NCBI RefSeq assembly: GCF_013201705.1
Contig: NZ_CP053837.1
Coordinates: 124,001 to 188,000, forward strand
Direction of reading: 5' to 3'
DNA length: 64,000 nucleotides
From: Aliarcobacter faecis
Lineage (GTDB): Bacteria > Campylobacterota > Campylobacteria > Campylobacterales > Arcobacteraceae
Position numbers and translations under genes: made by a program. Shown here piece after piece: positions 7,892 to 17,219 of this stretch. Each line of letters begins with the position of its first letter. Position 1 is the first letter of the stretch. Below the pieces are notes generated by a model. It did no database searches and was not told where the DNA came from. It was given only the letters and a program-made list of their open reading frames with translations.

Positions 7892-9271
7892 ATGAATAAA
7901 AAAGAGTTAATTTTTAACATAAAAAATGTTATTCAAAATCAAAGTAAAAAAGAGATTGTAAAAATCTTACATAATACATATCCAGTAGATTTAATAGAAG
8001 CTTTTGAGGAATTAAACCCTCAAGATATTTTTAATTTTATATCTTTGATGCCACTAAAAAATAGTTCAGAACTATTTGGATATTTAGATGAGCAAATGCA
8101 ATTAACTATCCTTGATTTTATGGATAGAACAATGATTAAAGAACTTCTTGAAAAGATGCCAAGTGATGAGAGAGCTGATTTATTTAATATAATGTCAGAA
8201 ACACTACAAGATAGAATTTTACCTATTTTAAATAAAGCAGAACAAGAAGATATCATAAAATTATCATCATATAATGAAAATGTAATTGGTTCACTTATGA
8301 CATCAAACTATGCTACATTACAAGCTAATATGAATGCATTGGAAGCAATATCATATTTGAGAAAAATTGCAGGTGATATTGAGACTATTTATGAAACATT
8401 TGTAATAAATGAGAATAGAGAGCTTTTAGGAAGTGTTTCTTTACAAGCATTGATTATGGCAGAACCAGAAAGTTTAATAGAAGATTTTATGAGAAGTAAT
8501 CCTATATCTTTAAAAGCTACTGATCCAATAGAGTTTTGTGTTAAGGTAATAAAAGATTATGATTTAGTTATAGCACCTGTTATTGATGATAACAATACTC
8601 TTATGGGTATAATCACTTATGATGATGTTATTGATGTAGCTATTGAAGAGGCTGAAGAAGATTTCCAAAAAATGAGTGGTACAAGTGTTGAAGTAAATAA
8701 ACATGGAAAAGCTGATTTAATAACAAATATAAAAGAAGCAACAATCTCAACACTTTATAAAAAAAGAATTTATTGGCTTGTTATTTTAGTTTTTGGTAAT
8801 ATATTCTCAAGTGCAGGAATAGCATATTTTGAAGATACAATATCAGCATATATTGCTCTTGTATTCTTTTTACCACTACTTATAGGTAGTGGAGGAAATG
8901 CTGGTTCTCAATCTGCTACATTAACAGTAAGAGCTTTGGCTACAGGAGATATTAAATTAAAAGATTGGGGCAGTATGATTGGAAAAGAGCTAGTTATAGC
9001 TACTTTACTTGGATTAACTATGGCTTTAGCTGTAACTTTTATAGGTGTTTATAGAGGTGGTTATACTATAGCACTAGTTGTATCTTTATCTATGATTTTC
9101 ATAGTAATGTTTGGTAGTATCGTTGGAATGTCATTACCATTTTTACTAAGTAAATTTAAACTAGACCCAGCATCAGCTAGTTCACCACTTATTACTTCAA
9201 TAACTGATGCGGTTGGTGTTTTGATATTCTTTTCTATTGCAACTGCAATTCTTGATTTTCCAACACCTTAA
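7892..9271 (+). CDS. mgtE: Magnesium transporter MgtE
   Basis: MgtE is a dimeric Mg2+ channel gated by cytosolic Mg2+ sensing. Order of parts: N-terminal superhelical domain (about 20-130), paired CBS domains (about 130-255, with GSLMTSNYATL and APVIDDNNTLMGIITYDDVIDVA), a linking helix, then five membrane segments from about residue 285, including the pore signature GSGGNAGSQSATL. At 459 residues it is full length. Flanked on both sides by ribE sequence (intact at 6765-7373, shrunken at 9286-9380), which suggests that mgtE arrived between, or together with, a ribE duplication. Confidence 0.94.
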   Translation: MNKKELIFNIKNVIQNQSKKEIVKILHNTYPVDLIEAFEELNPQDIFNFISLMPLKNSSELFGYLDEQMQLTILDFMDRTMIKELLEKMPSDERADLFNIMSETLQDRILPILNKAEQEDIIKLSSYNENVIGSLMTSNYATLQANMNALEAISYLRKIAGDIETIYETFVINENRELLGSVSLQALIMAEPESLIEDFMRSNPISLKATDPIEFCVKVIKDYDLVIAPVIDDNNTLMGIITYDDVIDVAIEEAEEDFQKMSGTSVEVNKHGKADLITNIKEATISTLYKKRIYWLVILVFGNIFSSAGIAYFEDTISAYIALVFFLPLLIGSGGNAGSQSATLTVRALATGDIKLKDWGSMIGKELVIATLLGLTMALAVTFIGVYRGGYTIALVVSLSMIFIVMFGSIVGMSLPFLLSKFKLDPASASSPLITSITDAVGVLIFFSIATAILDFPTP

Positions 9272-9281
9272 ATGTTAGATA

Positions 9282-9300
9282 ATGGCTAATAATTAGCCAT
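9282..9300. repeat. Palindrome after mgtE
   Basis: ATGGCTAAT-A-ATTAGCCAT is a 9-bp perfect inverted repeat with a one-base centre, 10 bases after the mgtE stop. It includes the last codons of the ribE remnant. It may help end mgtE transcripts, but no T-run follows. Confidence 0.4.
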
Positions 9301-9380
9301 TGTTCTATAAAAATTTCTATAAGTTAAAATATTATATTTTCATCAATCTTTGTTATTTCTCATATAAGACCTATAAACAC
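9286..9380 (-). pseudogene. Shrunken remnant of a second ribE copy
   Basis: Both ends of ribE can be recognised in only 95 bases. The 5' end reads GTG TTT ATA GGT CTT ATA TGA against GTG TTT ACA GGA CTT ATA AGA in the intact gene (MFIGLI-stop versus MFTGLIR), and sequence just upstream also matches (TTAAAAAACC versus TTAAAAACCC). The 3' end reads ATG GCT AAT TAT TAG, matching the last codons MANY-stop of ribE. About 500 bases between are missing and the frame is broken. The ends match the 6765-7373 gene closely enough to be a decayed duplicate rather than chance. Confidence 0.75.
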
Positions 9381-9407
9381 TTAAAAAACCTTTAGATAAA
9401 ATTTGGA

Positions 9408-9413
9408 TATAAT
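9408..9413 (+). promoter_or_regulatory. Predicted -10 box for mnmG
   Basis: TATAAT within TTTGGATATAATC, 71 bases before the mnmG start and just beyond the ribE remnant. No clear -35. If tnsE is read through from mnmG this promoter would also serve the transposon gene. Confidence 0.4.
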
Positions 9414-9484
9414 CACCAAAAATTCATAAGAAGCTAATTTTTACTAATATTTAAAAATCTGATACTCTTTAAAAAGGAAAATTA

Positions 9485-11353
9485 ATGCAATACGATATTA
9501 TCGTTGTTGGTGCAGGTCATGCAGGTATAGAAGCAGCACTTGCTGGTGCAAGACTTGGCAAAAAAACACTATTAATAACAATGCTTGTTGAACAAATAGG
9601 AGCAGCTAGTTGTAACCCTGCAATTGGTGGTTTAGCTAAAGGGCATTTAGTAAGAGAGCTAGATGCTCTTGGTGGGGAAATGGGACTTTGTACAGATGCA
9701 ACTGGAATACAGTTTCGTATTTTAAATGACTCAAAAGGTGCTGCTGTTCAAGGAACTAGAGCTCAAATTGATATGGATGAATACAAAGAGTATATGAGAA
9801 AAGTTTGCCATAGTACACCAAACTTGGATATTTATCAAGATGAAGTAAGCTCTTTAATAGTTGAAAAAGATGAAGTTTTGGGTGTAAAAACAAAGTTAGG
9901 AGAAGAGTTTAAATCTTTAAAAACTATTCTTACAACTGGAACTTTTATGAGAGGTTTAATTCATATTGGAGAGAATACTTATTCAGCTGGAAGAGCTTGG
10001 GAATTACCATCTAGTACACTTTCTATTCAATTAAAAGAGTTAGGTTTAAATGTAGGACGATTAAAAACTGGGACTCCATCAAGACTTGATGCAAACTCTA
10101 TTGATTTTAGTGTTATGGATATGCATGGTGGAGATATAAAACCAACTCCATTTTCATTTAGAACGCCTAAAAAAAGTTTTAACCCAACTCAATATCCTTG
10201 CTATGTAACATACACAAATCTTGATACTCATGATATTATCTCACAAAATTTTCATAGAGCCCCAATATATACTGGACAAATTCAAGGTTCAGGACCACGA
10301 TATTGTCCTAGTATTGAAGATAAGGTAAAAAGGTTTAGTGAAAGAGAGAGACATCAACTATTTTTAGAACCACAAACATCAAAATGTACAGAGTATTATA
10401 TAAATGGTATGTCAAGTTCACTTCCTATTGAAGTTCAAAAGAAGATGATACACTCTGTAAAGGGGCTTGAAAATGCAAAAATTGTACGATATGGATATGC
10501 TATTGAGTATGATTATGTTGATCCAACAGAGCTAAAACACACTTTGGAAACTAAAAAGATAAAAAATCTTTATCATGCAGGGCAAATAAATGCTACAACA
10601 GGATATGAAGAAGCAGCAGCACAAGGGTTAATGGCTAGTATAAATGCTTCTTTAAGCATAGATGAAAAAGAGCCTTTTATTTTACGAAGAGATGAGGCAT
10701 ATATTGGGGTTTTAATTGATGATTTAGTTACAAAAGGGACACATGAACCTTATAGAATGTTTACTAGTAGAGCTGAATATAGACTTCTTTTAAGAGAAGA
10801 AAATGCTGATTTAAGACTAAGCCAATATGGATATGAGTTGGGATTAATCTCAAAAGAGCAGATGGATAAGGTAGAAGAAAAAAGAAGAATTTTACAAGAA
10901 GCAGTTGAATTTATGGCAAATAGTTGGATAACTTCAAAAAAAGAGACTTTAGAACTTCTTGAAAGTATTGGAGAAGAGAAAATCAATGATAAGGTTTTAT
11001 TGATAGATTTAATAGGAAGAAACACTATTGATAAAGATAAATTTGATGTAATAGTACCTAGTTTAAAAGATATTGATGAGTATTTAAAAGAGCAGATAAT
11101 TATTGAAGCAAAATATTATAGGTATATTCAAAAACAACAAAAACAGATAGAAAAAATGAAGAAGATGCTAAAACTATCTATTCCTGAAGAGTTCTCATAT
11201 AAAGGACTTCCAGGACTTTCAAATGAAGTTGTTGAGAAACTTGAAAAACATCGACCACCAACACTTTATAATGCAAGTCTAATTTCTGGTATAACTCCAG
11301 CAGCACTTGATATTATTCATCTTAATTTGAATATGTTTTGTAAGACACACTAA
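9485..11353 (+). CDS. mnmG: tRNA uridine-5-carboxymethylaminomethyl modification enzyme, C-terminus replaced by transposon tip
   Basis: MnmG (GidA) works with MnmE to install cmnm5 groups on U34 of tRNAs, using FAD. Seen: FAD-binding [20 protein letters not shown] at residues 6-25, the [18 protein letters not shown] motif, [12 protein letters not shown] and the C-terminal helical domain with [12 protein letters not shown]. It has 622 residues. The last codons are shared with the transposon: target duplication TGTTT at 11334-11338, then the element's first bases TGT AAG ACA CAC TAA give C-K-T-H-stop. The native ending, C-Q-K-Q-stop, is preserved at 29308-29321 beyond the element. The protein length is unchanged and only the last three residues differ, so it should still work. 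Confidence 0.95.
   Translation: MQYDIIVVGAGHAGIEAALAGARLGKKTLLITMLVEQIGAASCNPAIGGLAKGHLVRELDALGGEMGLCTDATGIQFRILNDSKGAAVQGTRAQIDMDEYKEYMRKVCHSTPNLDIYQDEVSSLIVEKDEVLGVKTKLGEEFKSLKTILTTGTFMRGLIHIGENTYSAGRAWELPSSTLSIQLKELGLNVGRLKTGTPSRLDANSIDFSVMDMHGGDIKPTPFSFRTPKKSFNPTQYPCYVTYTNLDTHDIISQNFHRAPIYTGQIQGSGPRYCPSIEDKVKRFSERERHQLFLEPQTSKCTEYYINGMSSSLPIEVQKKMIHSVKGLENAKIVRYGYAIEYDYVDPTELKHTLETKKIKNLYHAGQINATTGYEEAAAQGLMASINASLSIDEKEPFILRRDEAYIGVLIDDLVTKGTHEPYRMFTSRAEYRLLLREENADLRLSQYGYELGLISKEQMDKVEEKRRILQEAVEFMANSWITSKKETLELLESIGEEKINDKVLLIDLIGRNTIDKDKFDVIVPSLKDIDEYLKEQIIIEAKYYRYIQKQQKQIEKMKKMLKLSIPEEFSYKGLPGLSNEVVEKLEKHRPPTLYNASLISGITPAALDIIHLNLNMFCKTH
11334..11338. repeat. Left copy of 5-bp target-site duplication
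   Basis: TGTTT, within codons ATG TTT of mnmG, immediately before the element's TGT tip. Identical to 29303-29307. Confidence 0.88.
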
Positions 11354-11430
11354 TTAATGATAATATACACTAGTTGATAATAATTTATGACAACTGCTCT
11401 TAATAATCTAACACTAGATTTTATGCAATC
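11339..11430 (+). repeat. Transposon left end with probable TnsB-binding repeats
   Basis: The tip starts TGTAAGACACACTAATTAAT. The core ACACTA recurs at 11347, 11367 and 11411, a spacing of 20 and 44 bases, close to one and two 22-bp TnsB sites; the first two are followed by GATAATA. The third copy is inside the tnsE coding sequence, because tnsE starts only 48 bases from the tip. The TnsB role is inferred from Tn7 organisation. Confidence 0.6.
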
Positions 11431-13081
11431 TGAAAAAGGAAAGCATTCAAATTATAAATTGAATGCTATTCTTGGAATAAAGTACAATCATTTGAATAAA
11501 TATAGCCATAATTTTTTAGTTCAATTCCAAAACATAAAAACTAATTTTGTAGAAACAGTTGAAGTTGCTCCTGAGCTTTTAAGATATAAATTTAAAATAG
11601 GTAATATATACAAAGAAGGTAAGTTTGTAAATAAAGATACGAATCAATTTGAAAAATACCTTGAAATTGATACTTCTAAAATGAAGGAACAAATACCTTT
11701 GTATAAAGTATTATCAAAAGATAGTATTAAAAGTATTTTAGGTGAGAGTGAATTTAATGCATTTAAATTTGGGAGTAATTATTGTTATGTACATGAAAAT
11801 GAAGAAGAAAGATATGTAATTCCTTCATATATAGTAGCATTGTATTATTATTTTAGGTCTTCATCGATGAAAGAAGCTTTATATAAAAGTAATCCTTTTA
11901 ATTTGTGTGATAGAAAGAATTCAAATCTTACAGATAAATCAAATGCTATTTTAGTTTTAGAATCAAATGCTTCAAAATTAGATGGACCATTTATCTACAG
12001 ATTTTTAACAAATGAAATTTCACAAAAAGGATTTATTGATTTTTCTAGATCTATATCTTCTTTTAAAAATAAAATGGATATGGCAAATAAAGTTACAAAT
12101 ATCATCCCTATTACAGCACTATTTCCTACAAGAGAAACTTTCAATATTAAAATAAGATATCTTGAAATAAAAGATACATTATCAAATAAAAAGACTTATT
12201 TAGTAAATGAAATACAAAATGATGATTCAACTTTAGATTTTGAAAAGCTCACTGTTCTTAAAAAGAAGAGAAAAGATAGTGAAATTGACGCGGATGGTGA
12301 AGATAAATTAAATATCAAAGGTAGAAAACCTAGAAAAAGAAAAACTAATGTGGTTACAAGAACTCCATCATTAATTTATGGTACACACACAATTAAAGAA
12401 CTTGAGAACAATCAAAACTTGTCATTATTAAATAAAGATATTACCTATGGATTACTTGAAGAAAAAGGTGGGAATATTTCAATAACAACTGGTGAAGAAA
12501 AAAAAGGAGAGATATCTGTAAGTTTTTCAAAAGGAATAAGTTCAGGAGATGAAACTGCTCAGCAAACAAAATTAGAAAATGATGATGAAAATAAAAATAA
12601 TATATCTAAACCACCAATGTTTGATATTTTTTTAGAAAGTATAGAGTTTATTGAAAATTCAAATATTGTTAGTGAATTTTTATACGATGATATACCTAAA
12701 AATATTCCTGTAAGTTATACAAAAAATAATGAAATAATAAGTTCATGCATGATTAATAATAGAATAAAACAATATGTTAGTTGCTCTTTTGAGTATAATG
12801 ATACTAGGATAGTTTTACTTGAAGTAGAGTCTGATAATAATGATTTTGCAACATGGGTTATATCTTCGGAAAAAACTATATTAGAAGAAGATATTGTAAA
12901 AATCCTTGAGATGAGATATTCAGAACAAAAACTTTTAGAAACAATAAAAGATGAGTATAATAATTTGAATAGTTTAAAATTTAATACTCATCGACATGCT
13001 CAAATCAATGATGAAAATGAACATGAAGAAGTTCTTGAGAGATGGGTGTTAAGATTATTGCATAAAGTTAGTAATTCTTAA
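11387..13081 (+). CDS. tnsE: TnsE-like transposon target-selection protein
   Basis: In Tn7, TnsE directs insertion into conjugal plasmids and lagging-strand DNA by binding 3' recessed ends and the sliding clamp. This 564-residue protein is close to Tn7 TnsE in length (538) and, from memory of that sequence, shares a collinear set of patches: RYVIPSYIVALYYYFRS near 145-160, YLVNEIQ near 270, VLLEVESD near 485, and a C-terminal block with HRHAQIND followed by ERWVLRLL. The middle (about 295-405) is charged and probably disordered. No good ribosome site precedes the ATG. It lies 33 bases after mnmG on the same strand with no terminator between, and its 3' end overlaps the convergent phosphatase gene by 4 bases. 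It is unusually separated from tnsABC-tniQ by the whole cargo. Confidence 0.75.
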   Translation: MTTALNNLTLDFMQSEKGKHSNYKLNAILGIKYNHLNKYSHNFLVQFQNIKTNFVETVEVAPELLRYKFKIGNIYKEGKFVNKDTNQFEKYLEIDTSKMKEQIPLYKVLSKDSIKSILGESEFNAFKFGSNYCYVHENEEERYVIPSYIVALYYYFRSSSMKEALYKSNPFNLCDRKNSNLTDKSNAILVLESNASKLDGPFIYRFLTNEISQKGFIDFSRSISSFKNKMDMANKVTNIIPITALFPTRETFNIKIRYLEIKDTLSNKKTYLVNEIQNDDSTLDFEKLTVLKKKRKDSEIDADGEDKLNIKGRKPRKRKTNVVTRTPSLIYGTHTIKELENNQNLSLLNKDITYGLLEEKGGNISITTGEEKKGEISVSFSKGISSGDETAQQTKLENDDENKNNISKPPMFDIFLESIEFIENSNIVSEFLYDDIPKNIPVSYTKNNEIISSCMINNRIKQYVSCSFEYNDTRIVLLEVESDNNDFATWVISSEKTILEEDIVKILEMRYSEQKLLETIKDEYNNLNSLKFNTHRHAQINDENEHEEVLERWVLRLLHKVSNS

Positions 13082-13764
13082 AATAAAGCTTTTAGAGAGT
13101 AGATTTTATAATTTGGATATTCCTTAATATTAGGAAAAACTATTGCGCTTAGTTGATTTCCATAAACACAACCTGTATCTATTCCTAATGCAAATTTACT
13201 CTTTTTAATTTCTTGAAACCATTGATGTCCATAAACTATAAAACCTTGATTTCCATCATAAAGATCTGCCCAAAAAATTGATTTTTCATCTTCTTTCCCA
13301 TAAGCTAGAAATTCATAATTTCCATCTAAATATCTAAGTCTTAGAATCTTTTGTTTATCTTTTTTTGATAAATTATCTAAATTCATATGATTCTGTAATC
13401 CACCATGGACAATAGTTATATTTTCAAATCTCAAAAAAAGTGGTAAGTTTTCTAAAAATTGAATATGTTTTTCTGTTAGATTATCTATAATATTTTGTTC
13501 ATCATTATCTAAAACTATAGGATTTTTTTTATTTGATTTTTGATGATTGAAGTATCTTATGATTTTGTCTTCATGATTACCACGAATTGATTTAATATTA
13601 TTCTTAATAATAAAATTAAGAGTTTTAACACTATTTTTTCCTTTTGTGATGATGTCACCAACACAAACTTCAATATCAACTTTTTGAGGATTTATTTGAT
13701 TTCTAAGAGAGATGAATTCATCGTAACATCCATGAATATCTCCATAGATAATTAACCTACTCAT
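13078..13764 (-). CDS. Calcineurin-like metallophosphatase
   Basis: Predicted two-metal phosphoesterase of the PrpA/ApaH-like group. Motifs in order: YGDIHG (residues 7-12), VGD near 36, RGNHED near 62, VHGG near 110, VYGH near 175 and the late DTGCVYGN. The start was set at ATG 13764 (MSRLIIYGDIHG), which overlaps the preceding gene's stop by 8 bases; a TTG 15 bases earlier is possible. It is last in the operon methyltransferase, GHKL ATPase, receiver-HEPN, phosphatase. The substrate cannot be told; dephosphorylation of a partner or cleavage of a nucleotide signal are both possible. Confidence 0.85.
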   Translation of the reverse strand: MSRLIIYGDIHGCYDEFISLRNQINPQKVDIEVCVGDIITKGKNSVKTLNFIIKNNIKSIRGNHEDKIIRYFNHQKSNKKNPIVLDNDEQNIIDNLTEKHIQFLENLPLFLRFENITIVHGGLQNHMNLDNLSKKDKQKILRLRYLDGNYEFLAYGKEDEKSIFWADLYDGNQGFIVYGHQWFQEIKKSKFALGIDTGCVYGNQLSAIVFPNIKEYPNYKIYSLKALF

Positions 13765-14674
13765 TGAGTTTATCATCAAGAATTTTTAAAAGTTTTTTAT
13801 GTTTTGCAATATTTATTCTAATTGTTTTACATAATTCTTCATCAAAAGTCATTCCATCTTCACCAGATTTAAAATATTTTCTTAATACTTTTCCATTATT
13901 ATCTTTCTCTTCTAAAAGTGTCGCATGAGCGAACTTGTTTCTTAAATTTATTATTTCATTTTTATAACATTCTGAAAAATCTGTTAATGATAATTTATTT
14001 AAAATCCATCCTAACGTTTCTATTTTATAATCAGCACTAAAAACAAAATTATCTTTAATTAAGTTCTTAAATCCATTATTTTTATTTTTCCAATCACCAT
14101 TTACGTATCCAAGTTTAGCTGAAAAATGCTCATTAATTCTTTCTAAGATACTATTCTTTAATTCATTTGTTTCAGATAAATTTGTATCAATATATTTTTT
14201 GATAATTTTAAGTTTTTCATTGTCCATTTCGCTTGTTTCATTCATTATCATTCCACGCATAACAACAATATCATGAAATTTCTGGATGGTTAAACTAATC
14301 AATAGTTTAATTTTTTCTACAACTTGTTTATGATGATTTTTTGTAGTTTGTAAAAATGAAATTCTATCTAGTTTATCTGTATTCTTTAAATCAGCTTGTG
14401 CAGTATAAAACAATATTTCAGTAAATATATGGCTTTCTTTTCTAATTTTTCTTACAACTTCATCACCATTCATATCTTTCATATGAAAATCAGTTAATAT
14501 GAGGTCAAAGCTATCGTCTAACTTATGAAAAAAGTCATCCACTTCCTTTATAGTAATAATCTCAGCTTCAAAACCTTCATTTTCTAAGAAATCTTTAATT
14601 TTATTGATATGCCTATCTTCTATAAAAGCATCAATATTATCATCAAGCCAAAGAATCTTATACACTAATTTCAT
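13757..14674 (-). CDS. Receiver domain fused to HEPN-like domain, candidate RNase effector
   Basis: Residues 1-120 look like a response-regulator receiver: acidic pair D11-D12 in ILWLDDN, phospho-acceptor D62 in ILTDFHMKDMNG, T91 in FYTA and K112. It has no DNA-binding domain. The C-terminal part is helical and carries LRNKFAH (R245-N-K-F-A-H250), the Rx4H motif with a polar residue after Arg that marks HEPN ribonucleases. It overlaps the upstream histidine-kinase-like gene by 17 bases and the phosphatase by 8. Inference: phosphorylation by the GHKL partner switches a HEPN RNase or toxin. The HEPN call rests on the motif and helical context only. Confidence 0.65.
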   Translation of the reverse strand: MKLVYKILWLDDNIDAFIEDRHINKIKDFLENEGFEAEIITIKEVDDFFHKLDDSFDLILTDFHMKDMNGDEVVRKIRKESHIFTEILFYTAQADLKNTDKLDRISFLQTTKNHHKQVVEKIKLLISLTIQKFHDIVVMRGMIMNETSEMDNEKLKIIKKYIDTNLSETNELKNSILERINEHFSAKLGYVNGDWKNKNNGFKNLIKDNFVFSADYKIETLGWILNKLSLTDFSECYKNEIINLRNKFAHATLLEEKDNNGKVLRKYFKSGEDGMTFDEELCKTIRINIAKHKKLLKILDDKLNE

Positions 14675-17219
14675 TATTTATCCTTATTGTAAATATAGAA
14701 AAACTTGATCCATCTGATTCTACAGAAATTGTTCCATTCATACTTTCTATTGTAGATTTTACATTATATAATCCTATTCCTGATCCATCTGTTGTTGTTG
14801 TTCCAAAGTCAAAAATATTATTAATGATATTTGGTTTTATTCCATTGCCATCATCTGAAATTTTTAATACAAGTTCACAATTATTTCTAATAAATTCAAA
14901 TGAAATTATTTTAGCATTAGCATTTTCTGCATTTGAAATTAAATTATCAATTACTGTAGTTATTTCTAGAGGTATATATTTACATTTATATTCAATTTCA
15001 TTTGTATTAATTTTGATTTCATTAAAATTAGTATCTATTATTTTTGATTCATTAATATAAATCTCATTAATATAATGATTGATAAAATTAACAATATCAT
15101 CATCTTCTGCCTCAGTAGCTTGTACATTATAATTTGCTTTTGTAATAAAATTTGCAATGGATAATATTTTAGAAGATTCCATTGAAATAACTTTTAAAAA
15201 AGATTTTTCATCATTATTTAAAGAATCAACTCCTTTTTCTTCCAAGAATAACTGTAAATTATTTAGAATTCTACTCGTGGAATGTTTTATTTGATGCTGA
15301 AGACCTATTATATATTTTTTTTCAGTACCTAAAATTGAACCTTGAAAAGCATTATGTTTTTTCTTTTGATTTAATTTTTCTTCTGTTTCTTTTAATTGTT
15401 CCTCTAATTTAATTTCTTTTAGTTTTGCTTTCTTTCTATCGTCTCTAATTTTCTTTCTAAATAATTTATATAATTCTTGTTTTGTTTGTTTCTCTTCTTC
15501 CAGTTCTTCTTCGATACGTTTTTTTTGAACTAAAATATTTTTAAAACTATTTGATAAACTTTCATCATCAATATTTTTTGTTAATTTTTTTATAGCCTTT
15601 TGTGTATTTTCATCTAGTATTTCAGAAGATAAATTCCCAAAATTCTTTATAAAATCTTGTAATTTCTTATTTGTTTTTTCTTTATCATCTTCTATAAGAT
15701 TTTCTATGAGTTCATCATTGATATATAAATCTAAAATATTTTTCTGATTAACAGTAAGCATTTGCTTAATAATTTCACTAGTATTTAAAATAGCTTCTTT
15801 TTTTTCAATTTTATAAATTTCATTAGATTCATCCCATTTTCCTTCTACAATCTCTTTTTGAATAGTAGGTTCTCTCATCCCTTCAGGTATTGAATCCCAT
15901 TTTAAACCATCTACAACATACTTTTCTAATCTTTTTAATGTTGTGTAAAAGTAACCATTATATTTTCTATTTTGTTTTTCAGAATCTCTTATCAATTGTT
16001 TATAACTACTATTTTGAACTATTCCTTCTCTACTTGAAATAATTTTAAAGTTATTATTAAAATCATTTATTTCAATTCTTCCTAAAATTTCTCTATTGCC
16101 AAAATATCTTGCAGTTCCTTGTCCTTTTCTAACTTCAAGCCCAAATGCATCATTTTCTCTATCACCATAAGGAGGAATTCTAAATCCATTTATGAATAAA
16201 TATACAGAACCAAATTCAACTGAATCAATACCTGTTTGCTTTTTAAAAAAACCTTTTGCATAAGGATTTAGATAATAAATAGTAATTTTAATGTCTTTTA
16301 AAAGTGGGAAATCTATATTTTTCTCTATAAGTCTAAAAATAGTTTCATTTTTATCTTTCAATTCTGTAACAATTTTACTTCCATCTTCCGATATAAAAGA
16401 TTCTATAAATGTAGTTTTAAAATCTAACTTTTCAAATATTTGGTTTTTTACTTCGCCTGTAACTTTTTCATGATATGGTGTGCTACTATCTTCATTTAAC
16501 TCATCAATAACATTTATAAAAATTTTAAAACTCTGCTCATCATATGATTGGTTTGGATTTATCAATCTTTCTAAACTATTTTTTAACCTCAAAAGTTTTG
16601 TTTTATCAATTTCGATATCACTAAACAAATTATTTTTTTTATTAAATTCGATCCATTCTTCATTTAAATCAGTTATCTGAATTATAGTTCCATGTTCAAA
16701 AATATCAAAGCCAGTTTCATTTTTAAATTCAGACTCATTTAGTTCTCTAATTAGTACTGGAATATCTTGAATTTGAATATCTATTCTATTTGCATCTTCA
16801 AAATCTTTCCAAGAAATTTTTAAATGAATAAAAATACCATTCTTCTGTTTAGTATAAAGATTTAATTTTTTTCCAAGTCTATCGCAAGAAAATCTACCTA
16901 CACCTTTATTCCCAGCTTGGTAACGATTATTTTGAGTAAAATTTTCTTTTTTTGATGAATAGGCTATATTAAGCCATTTTGTCAATATATCATTTTCAGA
17001 CATACCCATACCATCATCAATTATAATTAACTCTGATTGTTTATTTTTATCCTCAACTAAATTTTTAAATTTTATAATAACTTTTGTTGCTCCTGCATCA
17101 TAAGAGTTTTTTACAAGTTCCATTACCGCTACATTATCATCATTAATTAATTCTTTACCAATGATATTTTTTATATGAGCATGTGTACTAAAAGAGACTT
17201 CTCTAAAATTAGATTTCAT
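14658..17219 (-). CDS. Double-GHKL ATPase: MORC/Hsp90-like N-terminus, histidine-kinase-like C-terminus
   Basis: 853 residues. The N-terminal ATPase has E34-L-V-K-N38, IIDDGMG (D68/D69-G70-M-G72) and GNKGVGRF (103-110), as in HATPase_c_3/MORC proteins of restriction-linked loci. A long charged coiled coil spans about 570-640. It leads into a helical segment GLQHQIKHSTSRILNNLQ resembling a histidine-kinase dimerisation helix with possible phospho-His. A second ATPase domain ends the protein: LISNAENANAK, ISDDGNGI and GSGIGLYNVK. No membrane segments, so it is cytosolic. Its ATG directly follows the methyltransferase stop (TAAATG), and it overlaps the receiver-HEPN gene. It probably senses a DNA or phage cue and signals to the receiver. 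Confidence 0.8.
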   Translation of the reverse strand: MKSNFREVSFSTHAHIKNIIGKELINDDNVAVMELVKNSYDAGATKVIIKFKNLVEDKNKQSELIIIDDGMGMSENDILTKWLNIAYSSKKENFTQNNRYQAGNKGVGRFSCDRLGKKLNLYTKQKNGIFIHLKISWKDFEDANRIDIQIQDIPVLIRELNESEFKNETGFDIFEHGTIIQITDLNEEWIEFNKKNNLFSDIEIDKTKLLRLKNSLERLINPNQSYDEQSFKIFINVIDELNEDSSTPYHEKVTGEVKNQIFEKLDFKTTFIESFISEDGSKIVTELKDKNETIFRLIEKNIDFPLLKDIKITIYYLNPYAKGFFKKQTGIDSVEFGSVYLFINGFRIPPYGDRENDAFGLEVRKGQGTARYFGNREILGRIEINDFNNNFKIISSREGIVQNSSYKQLIRDSEKQNRKYNGYFYTTLKRLEKYVVDGLKWDSIPEGMREPTIQKEIVEGKWDESNEIYKIEKKEAILNTSEIIKQMLTVNQKNILDLYINDELIENLIEDDKEKTNKKLQDFIKNFGNLSSEILDENTQKAIKKLTKNIDDESLSNSFKNILVQKKRIEEELEEEKQTKQELYKLFRKKIRDDRKKAKLKEIKLEEQLKETEEKLNQKKKHNAFQGSILGTEKKYIIGLQHQIKHSTSRILNNLQLFLEEKGVDSLNNDEKSFLKVISMESSKILSIANFITKANYNVQATEAEDDDIVNFINHYINEIYINESKIIDTNFNEIKINTNEIEYKCKYIPLEITTVIDNLISNAENANAKIISFEFIRNNCELVLKISDDGNGIKPNIINNIFDFGTTTTDGSGIGLYNVKSTIESMNGTISVESDGSSFSIFTIRINNEISV

